A stretch of DNA of 64,000 nucleotides, from contig JANYGZ010000016.1 of assembly GCA_025362235.1 (NCBI GenBank), positions 62,001 to 126,000 of the forward strand, read 5' to 3'. The translations under genes and the position numbers were made by a program. The notes beneath the pieces are model-generated. The model searched no databases. It saw nothing but the letters and a program-made list of their open reading frames with translations, and was not told the origin of the DNA. Below are positions 9,355 through 18,318 of the stretch, piece by piece. Source of the stretch: Ferruginibacter sp. GTDB lineage: Bacteria > Bacteroidota > Bacteroidia > Chitinophagales > Chitinophagaceae. Numbering within the stretch: position 1 is the stretch's first letter; the number at the start of each line of letters is the position of its first letter.

Positions 9355-10533
9355 TTACTCAATATTTTCAATAATACCGGCAATGCCCTGGCCTCCGCCA
9401 ACGCAAGCCGATACAATGCCATACTTTTTGTTGAGCCGTTTCATATCATTCATCAACTGAATGGTTAATTTGCAACCTGTACAGCCAAGCGGATGCCCCA
9501 ATGCAATAGCGCCTCCATTAATATTTACTATTTCGTTATTTAACCCTAACTGACGAATAACTGCCAATGCCTGGGAAGCAAATGCTTCATTCAGTTCTAT
9601 CAGGTCAATATCATTCAGTGTCATACCTGCCTGTTTTAATACTTTTGGTATAGCTTCCACAGGACCAATACCCATAATACGTGGATGCACTCCTGCGCTG
9701 GCGCAATTAACCAGTCGTGCAATGGGTTTTAGCCCCAGCTCGTTAATCATTCTTTCACTCATCACAATTACAAAAGCGGCGCCATCACTGGTTTGTGAAG
9801 AATTGCCTGCTGTAACACAACCACCCATCGCAAAGGCAGGTTTTAGTTTTGCTAATCCTTCCGGCGTTGTATCTGCACGTACGCCTTCATCTGTATCTAC
9901 AACAAAACTCTGTTGCGCTTTTTTACCTTTTGCATCCAGGTAAACCTGTGTAACAGTAATAGGCAAAATACCAGATTTAAAATAGCCACTTTTAATAGCA
10001 TTACCGGCTTTTAAATGACTGTTATAGCTAAACAAATCCTGATCTTCCCGGCTAACATTATATTCCTTAGCCACTGCTTCAGCAGTTAATCCCATACTTA
10101 AATAAAAATCAGGTTCTTCTGAGGCGATTGAGTAAGAAGGTGAAGTTTTCCATCCTGCAGTAGGCACCATGGTCATACTTTCAACACCTCCGGCTATAAT
10201 ACATTCCGCCATTCCCGTTCTAATTTTTGCAGTTGCCATGGCAATACTTTCAAGCCCACTTGCACAATAACGATTGATAGTAATACCAGGAGCATGTATA
10301 CCTACTGCCTTTGCAGAAATCATTCGGCCTACCTGTAAGCCTTGCTCCGCCTCTGGTACAGCATTACCCACAATTACATCATCTACCCTTTTAAGATCTA
10401 ATTGCGGCACGGTTGCCAGCAATCCTTTTATAACATCAATGGCCAAATCATCGGGCCTTGTAAATCTAAAGCCTCCTTTTTTACTTTTAGCAATGGCCGT
10501 TCTATACCCTGCTACTATATAAGCATCCTGCAT
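9355..10533 (-). CDS. Acetyl-CoA C-acyltransferase (thiolase)
   Basis: A 392-residue thiolase. The nucleophilic cysteine is C90 in NRYCASGLESIA, the active-site histidine is H347 in GGAIALGHPLGCTG, and the second catalytic cysteine is C377 in SACVGGGQG. Full length and well conserved. The length and the N-terminal IVAGYRTAIAKSKKGGFRFTRPDDLA resemble degradative FadA/FadI thiolases rather than biosynthetic PhaA, so it likely cleaves 3-ketoacyl-CoA in beta-oxidation. An acyl-CoA dehydrogenase lies far away at 42658-43797, so no fad operon is visible here. Confidence 0.92.
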   Translation of the reverse strand: MQDAYIVAGYRTAIAKSKKGGFRFTRPDDLAIDVIKGLLATVPQLDLKRVDDVIVGNAVPEAEQGLQVGRMISAKAVGIHAPGITINRYCASGLESIAMATAKIRTGMAECIIAGGVESMTMVPTAGWKTSPSYSIASEEPDFYLSMGLTAEAVAKEYNVSREDQDLFSYNSHLKAGNAIKSGYFKSGILPITVTQVYLDAKGKKAQQSFVVDTDEGVRADTTPEGLAKLKPAFAMGGCVTAGNSSQTSDGAAFVIVMSERMINELGLKPIARLVNCASAGVHPRIMGIGPVEAIPKVLKQAGMTLNDIDLIELNEAFASQALAVIRQLGLNNEIVNINGGAIALGHPLGCTGCKLTIQLMNDMKRLNKKYGIVSACVGGGQGIAGIIENIE

Positions 10534-10676
10534 ATTTCTAAAATTTTATAGTTTGTTATTTCCTGAATAATACAATTGGAAATACTAAATAGTTGTTTAT
10601 GCAACTTTATATACCAAAGTTATAATTTCTACATGAAAATGAAAAATTGAAAAGGCTACCCTAATTTTACGGCCAT

Positions 10677-11813
10677 ATGTATACATTACTTCGTTCCTTT
10701 TTATTTTTATTTGACCCTGAAAAGGTTCATTATTTTTCGATGAATGCATTAAAACTGCTTTGCAAGGTTGGTTTTATAAAAAAATGGATAGCGCATAAAT
10801 ATACTCCACATACAAAACAAACTTTTAAGGCCTTCAGCCTTATTTTTAAAAACCTTGTTGGGCTTGGTGCTGGCTTTGATAAAAATGCCCGTTATCTTGC
10901 TGAACTGGAAGCATTGGGTTTTGGTTTTGTAGAAATTGGCACGGTTACACCATTGCCCCAGGCAGGTAATGATAAACCAAGATTGTTTAGGTTACCAAAA
11001 GATAAGGCACTTATAAACCGGATGGGATTTAATAATGATGGTGTGGAGGTGATTGCAGAAAGGCTTCGTCAATGGTCAATGGTCAATCGTGAATCGGCAA
11101 TAGTCAATTGTCAGCGAGTAATCGGCAATAGCGAATCGTTAATACCAGAGTCACAAAATTTGAAGTCAAATTCACCATTGACCATTGACCATTCACCCAG
11201 GCTTATTATCGGTGGCAATATTGGTAAAAATAAAATAACGCCCAATGAAGATGCGTGGAAAGATTATGAAATTTGCTTTACTGCATTGCATGATTATGTT
11301 GATTATTTTGTGGTAAATGTCAGCAGCCCCAATACACCAGGTTTAAGAGAGTTACAGGAAAAAGAATCTTTATCAAAAATTTTACAAAACCTGCAATGGC
11401 TCAATAGTTTAAAAGAAAAGCCAAAACCCATATTATTAAAAATTGCGCCCGACCTCACCATTAACCAGATTGATGATGTTATTGAACTGGCTTTGGAAAT
11501 AAAACTGGATGGTTTTTTAGCTGCAAACACCACCATTGACCGCTCTTCATTGATAACCGGTGATGCTGTTTTAAAAAATATTGGTGCCGGTGGGTTAAGC
11601 GGTAAACCTTTAAAACAACGAAGCACTGAAATGGTAAACTATATTTATAAAAGAACAAATGGGCAGATACCTATTATTGCCAGTGGCGGAATTTTTAACG
11701 CAACAGATGCTCAGGAAAAAATAAATGCCGGCGCTTCATTGGTACAGGTGTGGACGGGCTTTATTTATGAAGGCCCTTCAATTGTTACCAGCATTTGCAA
11801 ACCCTTTTTGTAA
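10677..11813 (+). CDS. pyrD: Dihydroorotate dehydrogenase (quinone), with in-frame repeat insertion
   Basis: Class 2, membrane-associated FMN enzyme that oxidises dihydroorotate to orotate in pyrimidine synthesis, passing electrons to quinone. Family motifs are intact: GLGAGFDKNA, VEIGTVTPLPQAGN, RMGFNNDG, IIGGNIGKNK, NVSSPNTPGLRELQ (catalytic Ser) and IIASGGIF. The protein is 378 residues against about 336 in E. coli. The excess, about 43 residues (roughly 132-174), lies between AERLRQ and RLIIGGNIG and is encoded by an inverted-repeat element (11071-11193) with no stop in this frame. The site corresponds to a surface loop region before the NIGKNK strand, so the enzyme may still work. terC follows after 21 bp. 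Confidence 0.93.
   Translation: MYTLLRSFLFLFDPEKVHYFSMNALKLLCKVGFIKKWIAHKYTPHTKQTFKAFSLIFKNLVGLGAGFDKNARYLAELEALGFGFVEIGTVTPLPQAGNDKPRLFRLPKDKALINRMGFNNDGVEVIAERLRQWSMVNRESAIVNCQRVIGNSESLIPESQNLKSNSPLTIDHSPRLIIGGNIGKNKITPNEDAWKDYEICFTALHDYVDYFVVNVSSPNTPGLRELQEKESLSKILQNLQWLNSLKEKPKPILLKIAPDLTINQIDDVIELALEIKLDGFLAANTTIDRSSLITGDAVLKNIGAGGLSGKPLKQRSTEMVNYIYKRTNGQIPIIASGGIFNATDAQEKINAGASLVQVWTGFIYEGPSIVTSICKPFL
11071..11193 (+). repeat. Inverted-repeat element inserted in frame inside pyrD
   Basis: The left arm at 11071-11094 and the right arm at 11170-11193 are 24-bp reverse complements with one mismatch. Both are built from the words AATGGTCAAT and GTGAAT. The interior holds further repeats of AATCGGCAATAG type. 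About 129 bp appears to be extra relative to normal pyrD, a multiple of three, so the reading frame is kept. A related shorter copy lies at 12647-12687. Confidence 0.8.
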
Positions 11814-11834
11814 ATTTGTACTTTAAATTTTATT

Positions 11835-12632
11835 ATGGATTATTTATTTACTTCAGAAAGTATCATCAGTTTTTTTGTATTGGTAATTTTAGAAATTGTA
11901 TTGGGTATTGATAATGTAATATTCGTAAGCATTATCATTAACCGTTTACCCCTGGAAAAAGAGAAAACTGCACGAAGGATATGGATGATAACAGGAATCA
12001 TTACACGCAGTTTATTGTTACTGGCCCTTGGGTGGCTACTTACGCAAAAAGGTAAACCCGTTTTTACTCTCTTCAACAAAGGGTTTGACCTTGCAAGCCT
12101 CATAATGTTAGCCGGCGGTTTATTTTTGATTTATAAAACCGTTATGGAAATACACCAAAAGCTTGAAGGAGAAGATGAAAGCTACCAGGATAGCAAAAAA
12201 CCAAAACTCACAATGGGAGCAGCTGTGACACAGATACTGCTGATTGATATGGTATTTTCTTTTGACAGTATTATCACGGCCGGTGGCACTGCCGATCATG
12301 TTGAAATTATGATTGCTGCTGTAGTGATAGCAATGATTATTATGTTTTTATTCAGCCCAAAAATTTCTTCTTTTATTCACAGACATCCATCGCTAAAAAT
12401 GCTGGCCCTCTCATTTTTAGTAATGATAGGTTTATCATTAGTTATAGAAGGTTGGGATTCTGATAAGGCACATGAGCTGCATTTAAAAAATTATATTTAT
12501 TTTGGTATGGCTTTTTCTTTTTTAGTGGAGATACTCAATATCACCCTGATGAAAAAACAAAAGAAACGGAGGGTGGTAAAATTAAATGAGCCAACATTAA
12601 AAAATGAAAACAAGTCTGACCAGGCAAGCTGA
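11835..12632 (+). CDS. TerC family integral membrane protein
   Basis: A 265-residue TerC/Alx-type protein with about seven predicted membrane segments. The first segment carries the family motif LEIVLGIDNVIFVSII and the second half repeats it as LLIDMVFSFDSIITAGG; the acidic residues in these two motifs are the likely metal-handling sites. The family includes Mn(II) exporters and tellurite resistance proteins. It follows pyrD by 21 bp and probably shares its transcript. The C-terminal tail is Lys-rich and cytoplasmic. It converges with rsmE across a short repeat. Confidence 0.88.
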   Translation: MDYLFTSESIISFFVLVILEIVLGIDNVIFVSIIINRLPLEKEKTARRIWMITGIITRSLLLLALGWLLTQKGKPVFTLFNKGFDLASLIMLAGGLFLIYKTVMEIHQKLEGEDESYQDSKKPKLTMGAAVTQILLIDMVFSFDSIITAGGTADHVEIMIAAVVIAMIIMFLFSPKISSFIHRHPSLKMLALSFLVMIGLSLVIEGWDSDKAHELHLKNYIYFGMAFSFLVEILNITLMKKQKKRRVVKLNEPTLKNENKSDQAS

Positions 12633-12646
12633 TAAAGTGGCGATTT

Positions 12647-12687
12647 GTGAATGGTCAATAGTCAATAATCCACGAATAGCCATTCAC
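12647..12687. repeat. Short inverted repeat, same family as the pyrD insertion
   Basis: Arms GTGAATGG (12647-12654) and CCATTCAC (12680-12687) flank GGTCAATAGTCAATAATCC-like sequence. Words are shared with the element inside pyrD. It sits in the convergent terC/rsmE gap and may serve as a bidirectional terminator-like hairpin. Confidence 0.55.
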
Positions 12688-12700
12688 CATTAACATAACA

Positions 12701-13414
12701 CTAGTAAATACAAAGCAATGCAGCAGCCACAACTCCTGCTGTTTCTGTTCTTAGCCTTGTATTCCCCAATGCTACTGCTACAAAATTATTCTGTAATGCA
12801 GCTGTAATTTCATCATTGGTAAAATCGCCTTCTGGGCCAATACAAATTAGTTGATTTACTGTTGTGCTGATGTGCCGATGAAGTTGTTTCTTTTCGCCTT
12901 CTTCGCAATGAGCAACATATTTTTGCAGTCCTTCGCCCTGTTGTATATTTTTTATATAGTCAATATACTTTACTGGCTCGTGCAAAACAGGTAACCATGT
13001 TTGCTGCGATTGCAGCATGGCACTGATTAAAATATTTTTCATCCTGTCGTGACGAAAATGTTGCTTTTCTGTACGGCTGCACAATAAAGGAACAATTTCA
13101 CTAACACCAATCTCAGCCGCTTTTTCCAAAAACCATTCAAAACGGTTGCTGTTTTTTACAAGCGAAATGGCGATGGTTACGTTTGTTACGGGTCTTTGAC
13201 TACTGGTAGTTTTCAATATTTTTACAGCACAATTTTTTCTGCTGTTGTCAGTTATTTCCGCCGTAAATAAATTCCCTGCTCCATCAGTCAATTGTAATTG
13301 TTCCCCATTTTGCATGCGCAAAACCTGCACAACATGCTTAGATGTTTCTTCATTCAAAACAAAATGTAGTACACCTGTTTTGATTTCGTTACTATAAAAA
13401 AAAGGTAAAGCCAT
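12701..13414 (-). CDS. rsmE: 16S rRNA (uracil-1498-N3)-methyltransferase
   Basis: A 237-residue RsmE. The start is taken as the ATG at 13414 (MALPFFYSNE), which matches the family N-terminus; the upstream ATG at 13435 would add seven unlikely residues. The N-terminal PUA-like domain contains KHVVQVLRMQNGEQLQLTDGAG. The C-terminal SPOUT knot domain shows FEWFLEKAAEIGVSEIVPL, CIGPEGDFTNDEI and ALGNTRLRTETAG, the SAM-binding knot. It methylates U1498 of 16S rRNA in the assembled 30S subunit. It lies downstream of dnaB on the same strand (62 bp). Confidence 0.94.
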   Translation of the reverse strand: MALPFFYSNEIKTGVLHFVLNEETSKHVVQVLRMQNGEQLQLTDGAGNLFTAEITDNSRKNCAVKILKTTSSQRPVTNVTIAISLVKNSNRFEWFLEKAAEIGVSEIVPLLCSRTEKQHFRHDRMKNILISAMLQSQQTWLPVLHEPVKYIDYIKNIQQGEGLQKYVAHCEEGEKKQLHRHISTTVNQLICIGPEGDFTNDEITAALQNNFVAVALGNTRLRTETAGVVAAALLCIY

Positions 13415-13476
13415 AAAAAAAAGAATGGAGAACAAATCTAAAATTCATTCTCCATTATCAATTAAATAATTATTAA

Positions 13477-15039
13477 TTAAAACGGCGCTTCATCATCAAA
13501 TGCCCCGTCATTCATTTTACTGCCTTTTTGAATGTAGAGTTTTGCACCACCGCCATCATCATCCGTTTTTAAAGGCCTGAAATTACCACCGGGTATGCCT
13601 CCGCCAAAATCATCACCTCCTTCGTTATCTTCTACAAATTTTTGAATATGCAGCAAAGCCCTTAATTTAATGGTATCCAGGCTACCATTTCTGTGTTTGG
13701 CAATTTTTACATAGGTCTCTCCCTTATTGCTTTCGCCATGTTCGTTGGCGGTAATATCGTAATACTCGGGGCGGTATAAAAACATTACCATATCTGCATC
13801 CTGCTCAATAGCACCCGATTCACGCAAATCACTTAACTGCGGAATTTTAGCACCTTCTTTTCTTTTTTCCACTTCACGGCTTAATTGGCTTAGGGCAATA
13901 ATGGGCACCTGTAATTCTTTTGCCAAACCTTTCAGGTCTCTTGAAATACGGCTTATTTCCTGCTCCCTGTTACCATTTTTGTTTTCGCCTGCACCACTCA
14001 TTAACTGCAAATAATCTATAATTATTAAACCAAGATTGTGCTTGTTTTTTAAACGGCGGCACTTGGCCCTAAGTTCAAAAATATTTAATGCTGCTGTGTC
14101 ATCAATATAAATAGGAGCATTACTTAAGCGTTCAATACCACGTTTATACAATTGCTTCATCTCATGCTCTTCCAGCTTGCCACGATTAATTTTTTCGAGC
14201 CATATTTCACTTTCAGCACTTAAAATACGTTGTACCAATTGACCTGCACTCATTTCTAAGCTGAAAAAAGCCACAGCAGTTGGTTTGGTAGGATGCAATG
14301 CTGCCGTACGTGCAAGGTTAAGCGCAAAAGCGGTTTTACCTACCGATGGCCTTGCTGCCAACACTATCAAATCGGTAGGTTGCCAGCCATAAGTTAATTT
14401 ATCAAGCGATGGAAAGCCACTTGGTACGCCGGTAATATCTTCATCACGGTTACGCATATCTTCAATACGCTGAATTGTTTTTACCAATACCGTATTGATA
14501 TCATCAAAATTTTTACGAAGATGGCTATTGGTTATTTCAAACAGCTTGCTTTCTGCATCATCGAGCAAATCAAAAACATCGGTGCTGTCTTCATAAGCAT
14601 CACCGATTATTTCACCACTGATGCGTATCAATTCCCGCTGAATAAATTTTTGCAAAACAATCCTGGAATGTGCTTCAATATTTGCAGAAGATACAACTGC
14701 ATTGGTTAGTTTAGAAACATAATAAGGCCCGCCTACCAGGTCCAGCTCTTCTTTAAGTTTTAACTCTTCTACAACTGTCAGCAAGTCTATCGGCAAACTT
14801 TTTTGTGCAAGAGAGGTCATTGCCCTAAAAATCCGCTGGTTGGCTTCTACATAAAAGCATTCTGCTTTTAAAATTTCAATTACAGTGTCAAAAGCGCTTT
14901 TTTCCAGCATGATGGCTCCCAATACTGCTTCTTCTAAATCCTTGGATTGTGGTGGTACTTTTCCAAATACCATATTGCCCATGTCGAGTGTGGGCTTTCT
15001 TCTTGCTTTTCTATCTTTACTAAGGTTAGTGAGATCCAT
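13477..15039 (-). CDS. dnaB: Replicative DNA helicase
   Basis: A 520-residue DnaB. The N-terminal hairpin domain spans about 30-170 (SKDLEEAVLGAIML is the typical start). The RecA-like domain has GVPSGFPSLDKLTYGWQ, Walker A ARPSVGKTA (229-237), FFSLEMSAGQLVQRIL, Walker B IIIDYLQLM, and LSQLSREVEKR. A C-terminal KIAKHRNG motif is present; no intein interrupts it. The tail is rich in Gly and Asp. DnaB is the hexameric helicase loaded at the origin. It diverges from pheT across a gap with a cluster of DnaA boxes, which fits an origin beside it. Confidence 0.97.
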   Translation of the reverse strand: MDLTNLSKDRKARRKPTLDMGNMVFGKVPPQSKDLEEAVLGAIMLEKSAFDTVIEILKAECFYVEANQRIFRAMTSLAQKSLPIDLLTVVEELKLKEELDLVGGPYYVSKLTNAVVSSANIEAHSRIVLQKFIQRELIRISGEIIGDAYEDSTDVFDLLDDAESKLFEITNSHLRKNFDDINTVLVKTIQRIEDMRNRDEDITGVPSGFPSLDKLTYGWQPTDLIVLAARPSVGKTAFALNLARTAALHPTKPTAVAFFSLEMSAGQLVQRILSAESEIWLEKINRGKLEEHEMKQLYKRGIERLSNAPIYIDDTAALNIFELRAKCRRLKNKHNLGLIIIDYLQLMSGAGENKNGNREQEISRISRDLKGLAKELQVPIIALSQLSREVEKRKEGAKIPQLSDLRESGAIEQDADMVMFLYRPEYYDITANEHGESNKGETYVKIAKHRNGSLDTIKLRALLHIQKFVEDNEGGDDFGGGIPGGNFRPLKTDDDGGGAKLYIQKGSKMNDGAFDDEAPF

Positions 15040-15209
15040 CTTTTTTGCTTCTAATTTATGGTTATTGGTAAGGGGTATTTGTTTTTACAATTAATTTAAA
15101 AATCATCTTTTGCCTACGAAAAATATTGTTACTATGCGGCCAACCAGCTCCCTTTCTATTGATTTACTGCACATAAAAAATATCGCCGGGCAGCTAAGGT
15201 AAAGGCTAT

Positions 15210-15330
15210 ATTCTTTAGTTTATCCACACAATGATGTTACGAACTTTTTATAATGATTTTCCACCCCCAATCCACAGGTAAAATTAGCTTATTAACTGCT
15301 TATCCCCATGATTATTCACAGGCAATAATC
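15210..15330. other. DnaA-box cluster, candidate origin of replication or DnaA-controlled promoter
   Basis: Five boxes in one orientation: TTATCCACA (15220-15228, perfect), TTTTCCACC (15256-15264), CAATCCACA (15268-15276), TTATCCCCA (15300-15308) and TTATTCACA (15312-15320, fits TTATNCACA). The last four form two pairs, each with 12-bp register, the pairs 44 bp apart. AT-rich DNA follows to 15540. The 15040-15542 gap has no gene and lies between divergent dnaB and pheT. Confidence 0.55.
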
Positions 15331-15505
15331 AAACACAGCCGCATTGCGTAACAATTTATTAACACAGCTTTGAAGGCTGCTTTATTTTTCTTCACTAAAT
15401 ACGCTCATTTTTAAACTTGCTTTATTCATTCCGAATCTGTAGTTTTTTTTAAATGGTCATACAATCAAAAAATAACGGGTTATTTTCTGCTTAATTGTCA
15501 ATAAC

Positions 15506-15513
15506 TATCTTTG
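15506..15513 (+). promoter_or_regulatory. -7 box TATCTTTG for pheT
   Basis: Exact match to TAnnTTTG, followed by CTGCATC, placing transcription start near 15518 and giving a leader of about 25 nt before the ATG at 15543. No clear TTTG -33 element. Confidence 0.5.
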
Positions 15514-15542
15514 CTGCATCTTAAAAAATAATCATTTACTAA

Positions 15543-17975
15543 ATGACCATTAGTTACAATTGGCTGAGTGAATACCTGCCGGAAAAGTTAGAGCCTGAAA
15601 AATTAAGTAAAATTTTAACTTCTATCGGATTGGAAGTAGAGAGCCTTGAAAAATACGAAGAATTAAAAGGAGGTTTGGAAGGATTGGTAATAGGCGAAGT
15701 ATTGGAATGCGGCAAACACCCTGATGCAGATAAACTAAGTATTACTAAATTAGATATTGGAGCAGGTGAACCCTTACAAATTATTTGTGGTGCCCCTAAT
15801 GTAGCAGTAGGGCAAAAAGTACTAGTAGCAACAGTTGGGGCCACAATTTACCCTTTTACCGGTGAGCCGATGACGATGAAAAAGGCAAAGATCCGTGGAG
15901 CAGAAAGTTTTGGGATGATTTGCGCAGAAGACGAAATAGGCCTCAGCGATAACCATAGCGGCATAATGATTTTACCATCCGGTACAAAAGTGGGTACGCC
16001 CGCTGCCACTTACTTTGAAGCTTATAACGATTTTATTTTCGAAATAGGCCTAACGCCTAACCGCATGGATGCCATGAGCCACTTGGGTGTGGCCAAAGAT
16101 GTATGTGCATGGTTAGGGCATCATAATAAAAAAGATACACCCGTAAAATCTCCTTTTAAAAATAACTATGGATTTAAACCAGATCACCAGGGTCTTCAAT
16201 TTGAAGTCAGCATTGAAAATAATATTGCCTGCCAACGTTATTCAGGTGTAAGTATACAAGGTGTAACCATTGCAGAAAGCCCAAAATGGTTGCAGCAAAA
16301 ATTAAAAAGTATAGGGTTAAGGCCAATCAACAATATAGTAGATATCACCAATTTTATTTTACATGAAACCGGGCAACCCTTACATGCATTTGATGCAGAT
16401 AAAATTACCGGTAAAAAAATAATTATAAAAAACCTGCCTGAATCGACTCCATTTATAACACTTGATGAAAAAGAAAGAAAGTTATCAGCAGAAGACCTGG
16501 TAATTTGTAATGCAAAAGAAGCGATGTGCATTGCTGGTGTTTATGGCGGCATCAATAGTGGCGTTAGCAGCACTACAAAAAATATATTCATAGAAAGTGC
16601 CTGGTTTAATCCTATAAGCATTCGCAAAACTTCTTTCCGCCATGGGTTAAGAACTGATGCTGTTACACGTTTTGAAAAAGGTGTGGATATAAGCAATACA
16701 GTAAATGTATTGAAGCGGGCTGCACTTATGATAAAAGATATTGCCGGTGGCGAAATAGCTTCTGATATTATCGACTGTTATCCTGATCCAAAAAACAAAA
16801 CAGAAGTAGCCATTAAATATCATTATCTAAAAAAATTAAGTGGTAAAAATTATCATGGCGATACCATTAAAAATATTCTTACAGGGCTGGGATTTGAGAT
16901 CATTAAAGAAGGACTGGATGATATTCGTGTAGCCGTTCCTTTTAGTAAGACAGACATCAGTATACCTGCAGATATTGTGGAAGAAATAATGCGGATAGAT
17001 GGTCTGGATAATGTTGAAATACCATCTTTAATCAGCATGTCACCTTCGGTAGAAACACTGGCACATGAAGCAGCGTATAAAGAAAAAACAGCAGCCTATC
17101 TTATAGGAGCGGGGTTTAATGAAATTTTTACCAATAGTATAACCAATGCTGCTTATTACACAGAAGACATTTTGCAATCAACCGTAAAAATGATCAACAG
17201 CCTTAGTGCCGATTTAAATGTGATGAGACCGCAAATGATGGAAACCGGGCTGGAAAGTGTAGCCTACAATTTAAACCGCCGCAATTACGATTTACAGTTT
17301 TTTGAATTTGGCAAAACATACAGCACAAGCAGTATTGGAAAATATGAAGAACAGCAACACATTAGTATTTACATCACGGGTAAAAAAAATGCAGATGGCT
17401 GGAAGGGGAAAGGAGATAAAACAGATTTTTATTTTGCCAAAGGCGTCTGTGAAAAAATAATGACTTTACTGGGCATAAAAATAACAGTATACGCCGTTGA
17501 AGCAGATAATAAATTAGATAACTGTGTACAGGCAAAAGTAAAAAATGAAACAATTGCTGTTATTGGTACTGTCAACAAAAATACATTGGGGCGATTTGAC
17601 ATAAAACAGCCTGTTTTATTTATAGATATTGATTGGGATAAAGCTGTAGCTCTTAGCAAAGCATATAAAATTTCTTATACAGAAATACCAAAATTTCCGG
17701 CTGTACAAAGAGATCTTGCAATTGTGGTGGATAAAACACTTAAATATGAACAGGTAGAAAAAGTAACTTTAAGTGCCAAACTAAATAAACTAACCTCTAT
17801 AAAATTGTTCGACGTTTTTGAAAGTGAAAAATTGGGTGCCAATAAAAAATCAATGGCCGTTAGTTTTACTTTTTTAGATGAAGAAAAAACGATGACAGAC
17901 AAAGATATTGACGGTATGATGAGCAGGATTATAGGCTGTTATGAAAAAGAATTAAATGCAGAAATAAGAAAATAG
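15543..17975 (+). CDS. pheT: Phenylalanine--tRNA ligase beta subunit
   Basis: An 810-residue full-length beta subunit of the bacterial type. The order is: N-terminal MTISYNWLSEYLP, a tRNA-binding OB domain (about 40-150, VIGEVLECGKHPDADKLS), the B3/B4 domain with GLRPINNIVDITNF and the editing-site region (about 215-380), the B5 domain with a CxxPDP-like element (about 405-480), the catalytic-like core, and the FDX-ACB anticodon-binding domain (about 712-810, EIPKFPAVQRDLAIVV). It pairs with PheS, which is not in this window. It leads an operon with two small genes including zapA. Confidence 0.97.
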   Translation: MTISYNWLSEYLPEKLEPEKLSKILTSIGLEVESLEKYEELKGGLEGLVIGEVLECGKHPDADKLSITKLDIGAGEPLQIICGAPNVAVGQKVLVATVGATIYPFTGEPMTMKKAKIRGAESFGMICAEDEIGLSDNHSGIMILPSGTKVGTPAATYFEAYNDFIFEIGLTPNRMDAMSHLGVAKDVCAWLGHHNKKDTPVKSPFKNNYGFKPDHQGLQFEVSIENNIACQRYSGVSIQGVTIAESPKWLQQKLKSIGLRPINNIVDITNFILHETGQPLHAFDADKITGKKIIIKNLPESTPFITLDEKERKLSAEDLVICNAKEAMCIAGVYGGINSGVSSTTKNIFIESAWFNPISIRKTSFRHGLRTDAVTRFEKGVDISNTVNVLKRAALMIKDIAGGEIASDIIDCYPDPKNKTEVAIKYHYLKKLSGKNYHGDTIKNILTGLGFEIIKEGLDDIRVAVPFSKTDISIPADIVEEIMRIDGLDNVEIPSLISMSPSVETLAHEAAYKEKTAAYLIGAGFNEIFTNSITNAAYYTEDILQSTVKMINSLSADLNVMRPQMMETGLESVAYNLNRRNYDLQFFEFGKTYSTSSIGKYEEQQHISIYITGKKNADGWKGKGDKTDFYFAKGVCEKIMTLLGIKITVYAVEADNKLDNCVQAKVKNETIAVIGTVNKNTLGRFDIKQPVLFIDIDWDKAVALSKAYKISYTEIPKFPAVQRDLAIVVDKTLKYEQVEKVTLSAKLNKLTSIKLFDVFESEKLGANKKSMAVSFTFLDEEKTMTDKDIDGMMSRIIGCYEKELNAEIRK

Positions 17976-18027
17976 CCCTTCTCGCTAGCAAGGAATTGTT
18001 GAAAGGTTATATTTTCAGAATTTATTT

Positions 18028-18315
18028 ATGGCAGAAATAGAAGAGCATATAAAAAGGGTCACTAACAAACTTCAGCAATTACTGAAGCAATACCATGCAT
18101 TACAAAAAGAAAATAAAAAACTAAAGGATGCGCTAAAAGAGGTGCAACAGACTAAAGAACAGGAAGCAGAAAAAATCAACCAGTTGCAACTACAGGTAAA
18201 CATCTTAAAAACCTCTGTTGGCCAAATGACAGAAACTGATAAAAAGGTATTCGAAAAGCAGATCAATCAATATGTAAAAGAAATTGATAAGTGTATAAGC
18301 TTATTAAGTGAATAG
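18028..18315 (+). CDS. Small coiled-coil protein upstream of zapA (ZapB-like by position)
   Basis: A 95-residue protein, nearly all predicted coiled coil (about 5-75: heptads through QQLLKQYHALQKENKKLKDA), rich in Lys, Glu and Gln. It ends three bases before zapA and follows pheT by 52 bp, so the three genes are probably one operon. In gamma-proteobacteria ZapB is an 80-residue coiled coil that binds ZapA at the division ring. A matching role here is inferred only from shape and position; I do not recognise the family by sequence. Confidence 0.75.
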   Translation: MAEIEEHIKRVTNKLQQLLKQYHALQKENKKLKDALKEVQQTKEQEAEKINQLQLQVNILKTSVGQMTETDKKVFEKQINQYVKEIDKCISLLSE

Positions 18316-18318
18316 TAT

